This document shows positions 4,112-6,148 of a stretch of DNA of 6,148 bases, in pieces (the stretch's first letter is position 1; each line of letters starts with the position of its first letter). The translations under genes were made by a program, and so were the position numbers. This DNA comes from Giesbergeria sp. (GTDB lineage Bacteria > Pseudomonadota > Gammaproteobacteria > Burkholderiales > Burkholderiaceae_C). The notes beneath the pieces were generated by a model. It saw only the letters and a list, made by a program, of their open reading frames with translations. It was not told where the DNA came from and did not search any database. The stretch covers positions 1 to 6,148 of the forward strand of contig JAUYGP010000441.1 in NCBI GenBank assembly GCA_030690515.1, given 5' to 3'.

Positions 4112-6148
4112 CGTCCACCGCCGCCGTCCAGGCGCGGTCGGGGCTCCAGTGCTGTGCCCAGTGCGGCAGTTCGCTGGCGGGCATGGGGCGGGCAATGCCG
4201 TAGCCCTGCGCATGTTCACAACCCAGGCGCAACAGTGCAGTACCGTGGGCGATGGTTTCCACGCCCTCGGCAATGACTTCGCGGTGGAAAGCATGGGCCA
4301 GGCCGATCACGCCCCGGACAATGGCCAGGTCGTCGGGGTCAGTCTGCATATCACGCACAAAGCTCTGGTCGATCTTGATGACTTCGGCGCCCAGCCGTTT
4401 GAGGTAGGTGAGCGACGAGTAACCCGTGCCAAAGTCGTCCAGCGCAAAGCGCACGCCCATGGCTTGGCAGCGGCGCATGATGTCGGACACCAGGGCGATA
4501 TCTTCCAGCGCGCTGGTCTCCAGGATCTCCAACTCCAGGTGGCTGGTCGGCACCTGGGGCTGCGCTGCCAGCAATGCGGCCAGGCGCAGGCTGAAGCCCT
4601 CTTTTTGCAGGTGCCGGGCGTCGATGTTCACGCTCACAGGCAGGTCCAGGCCCTGGGCCTGCCAGTCGGCCATCTGGCGCAGGGCCGTGGAAATCACCCA
4701 GTCGCCCACATCAATGCTGATGGCATGGTTGTGCATCGCAGGCAGAAAAGCCGCCGGCGCTAGCAGGCCGCGCTCCGGGTGGTTCCAGCGGATCAGGGCC
4801 TCGGCCCCGGTCACCTGGCCCGTGCGCATGTTGACCTTGGGCTGGTAGTACAGCACGAACTCCTGCGCTGTCAGCGCCTGGCGGATGCGCGCGATTTCCT
4901 CGCGCTGCGTTTTGACGGCGGTGTCCTGTTCCACATCGAACAGGTGGTAGCGGTTTTTGCCGGCCTGCTTGGCCTGGTACATGGCCTGGTCGGCATGGCG
5001 GATGAGAAGGTCGGGCTCCACGCCGTCGGCAGGAAACAGCGTGACACCAATGCTGGCGGAAACCTGGAACAGCGTGTCGCCCAGGCGCACCGGGTCGGCG
5101 GCGGCGTGCAGCATGCGTTCGAGCACCGGTTCGCAGTCCTTCGTATTCTCCAGATCGGAGAGCACGGCCACGAACTCGTCGCCGCCCATGCGCGAGAGCG
5201 TGTCTCCCTCGCGCAAGGACGATTGCAGGCGCTGCGCCAGCGCCACCAGAAGCCCGTCGCCCTGCTCGTGGCCGTGCAGGTCGTTGACGGCCTTGAATCC
5301 GTCCAGGTCAATGAAGGCTACCGCCAGCGAATGGCCTCTGCGCTGGCAGCGTGCCATGGCCTGCTGCAGCCGGTCGGCCAGCAGTACGCGGTTGGGCAGG
5401 CCGGTCAGTGCGTCGTAGTGCGCAATGCGTTCGAGCTTGCGCTCGTTCTCCTTGAGCGAGGTGATGTCGGTGAACAGCGCCACATAGTGTGTCACCGCGC
5501 CCAGCAGGTTGCGCACCGCGCTGATGGTGATGATCTCGGCAAACAGCTCGCCGCTCTTGCGGCGGTTCCAGACTTCTCCCGTCCAGTGGCCGTCGGTGGT
5601 CAGGCTGTGCCACATGGCGGCATAGAAATCGGGGCCCTGGCGACCCGACTGCAGCATGCGTGGGTTGTTGCCGATGGCTTCTTCGCGGGAATAGCCCGTA
5701 ATGCGGGTGAACGTGTCGTTCACTTCGATGATGGTGCCGTGTGTGTCGGTGATGGTGATGCCCTCACGGGCATGGGTGAACACGCTGGCCGCCAGTTGCA
5801 GGCGCTCATGCGCTTCGCGGCGCTCGGTGATGTCGTGAAACGATCCCATCAGTGCAACGCACTTTCCCTGGGCATCGCGCTCGGTGACGCGGCCACGCCA
5901 CAGGCCCCAGATCCAGTGACCATCGCGGTGCCGGATGCGCTGCGCCACCTCGAACTGCTCCGTCTCGCCCTTGAGGCAGGCGATCAGAGGAGGATCGAGG
6001 GCGAGCAGGTCTTCAGGGTGTGTGCGGCTGCGCCATTCTTCGATAGGTACGCGCTCCGTTCCAGGGGGGGGGTCACCAAACATTTGCGCCAGGGTGTCGT
6101 CGCCCTGGACCATGCCGGTGCGCAGGTCCCAGTTCCACAGGCCCATGC
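4098..6148 (-). CDS. PAS-PAS-GGDEF-EAL c-di-GMP turnover protein (5' end outside window)
   Basis: Makes and/or degrades cyclic di-GMP under control of sensory PAS domains. Residues are numbered from the first Met in the window (6146), probably internal because it falls within the first PAS domain. The first PAS/PAC runs from about 1 to 108, with GLWNWDLRTG and the linker HDITERREAHERLQ. The second PAS is about 115-230 (ITDTHGTIIEVNDTF, ITGYSREE, RRKSGELF). GGDEF is about 240-405: YDALTGLPNR, Asp280, the active site GGDEF at 321-325, and an inhibitory RxxD site at 312-315 exactly five residues before it. EAL is about 425-665: E449-A-L, Asn507, Glu540, DDFGTGYSSL (570-579), Lys591, EGVE (627-630) and QGYG at 647. 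All usual catalytic and metal ligands of both domains seem intact, so either activity is possible. No transmembrane segment lies in the visible part; upstream sensor regions may exist. A C9 tract codes Pro26-28. Confidence 0.95.
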   Translation of the reverse strand, partial: MGLWNWDLRTGMVQGDDTLAQMFGDPPPGTERVPIEEWRSRTHPEDLLALDPPLIACLKGETEQFEVAQRIRHRDGHWIWGLWRGRVTERDAQGKCVALMGSFHDITERREAHERLQLAASVFTHAREGITITDTHGTIIEVNDTFTRITGYSREEAIGNNPRMLQSGRQGPDFYAAMWHSLTTDGHWTGEVWNRRKSGELFAEIITISAVRNLLGAVTHYVALFTDITSLKENERKLERIAHYDALTGLPNRVLLADRLQQAMARCQRRGHSLAVAFIDLDGFKAVNDLHGHEQGDGLLVALAQRLQSSLREGDTLSRMGGDEFVAVLSDLENTKDCEPVLERMLHAAADPVRLGDTLFQVSASIGVTLFPADGVEPDLLIRHADQAMYQAKQAGKNRYHLFDVEQDTAVKTQREEIARIRQALTAQEFVLYYQPKVNMRTGQVTGAEALIRWNHPERGLLAPAAFLPAMHNHAISIDVGDWVISTALRQMADWQAQGLDLPVSVNIDARHLQKEGFSLRLAALLAAQPQVPTSHLELEILETSALEDIALVSDIMRRCQAMGVRFALDDFGTGYSSLTYLKRLGAEVIKIDQSFVRDMQTDPDDLAIVRGVIGLAHAFHREVIAEGVETIAHGTALLRLGCEHAQGYGIARPMPASELPHWAQHWSPDRAWTAAVDATPR

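Noticed and set aside
4149..4763. Plus-strand 204-residue open frame opposite the EAL domain
   Set aside because: It is a mirror frame of a clearly real gene. It is rich in His, Gln and Gly with no recognisable domain and has no ribosome site.
1..6148. A new defence, mobile or biosynthetic system
   Set aside because: All the protein-coding genes belong to recognised families with usual chromosomal context. No integrase, transposase, toxin-antitoxin pair, CRISPR repeats, or RNA gene was seen.

Overview
The window looks like ordinary chromosomal DNA from a high-GC betaproteobacterium, most likely Burkholderiales and probably Comamonadaceae (Acidovorax-like). The reasons are strong G/C preference at third codon positions in most genes, a PAS-PAS-GGDEF-EAL signalling protein beside UPF0225/YchJ and DUF4197 genes, and a short intergenic element at about 3388-3445 that matches, from memory, a repeat scattered through Comamonadaceae genomes. 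The assignment is by recognition only; no search was run.

Layout, left to right. The window opens inside an acyl-CoA dehydrogenase gene whose C-terminal 138 residues, with the catalytic Glu, lie at 1-417 (+). After 49 bp comes a class I-type polyphosphate kinase 2 gene (467-1672, +). It has an unusually long N-terminal extension and looser, less GC-rich codon use than its neighbours. Six bases on, and convergent with it, is a small DUF421 membrane protein gene (1679-2158, -). A 117-bp divergent intergenic region (2159-2275) separates this from a rightward pair: a secreted DUF4197 protein (2276-2971) and, 5 bp later, a YchJ/UPF0225 protein (2977-3396). A 43-bp gap follows, filled by the degenerate repeat, and then a HAD-IA phosphatase-like gene (3440-4111, +). 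The rest, on the minus strand, is a large c-di-GMP turnover protein with two PAS domains, GGDEF and EAL (4098 to the right edge, 5' end outside the window). Its 3' end overlaps the HAD gene by 14 bp.

The genes do not form one obvious pathway. They are mostly single-gene or two-gene units: fatty-acid or amino-acid-derived acyl-CoA oxidation, polyphosphate/nucleotide energy balance, two families of unknown function (DUF421, DUF4197), a small zinc-binding protein, a sugar-phosphate-type phosphatase and a c-di-GMP enzyme. I see no mobile element, CRISPR array, tRNA, rRNA or phage gene, and no convincing new multi-gene system. The most interesting point is local. The 43-bp YchJ-HAD junction appears to be built from a repeat that supplies the stop codon of one gene, a perfect TATAAT box, and the start codon of the next gene, which has almost no leader and no Shine-Dalgarno sequence.
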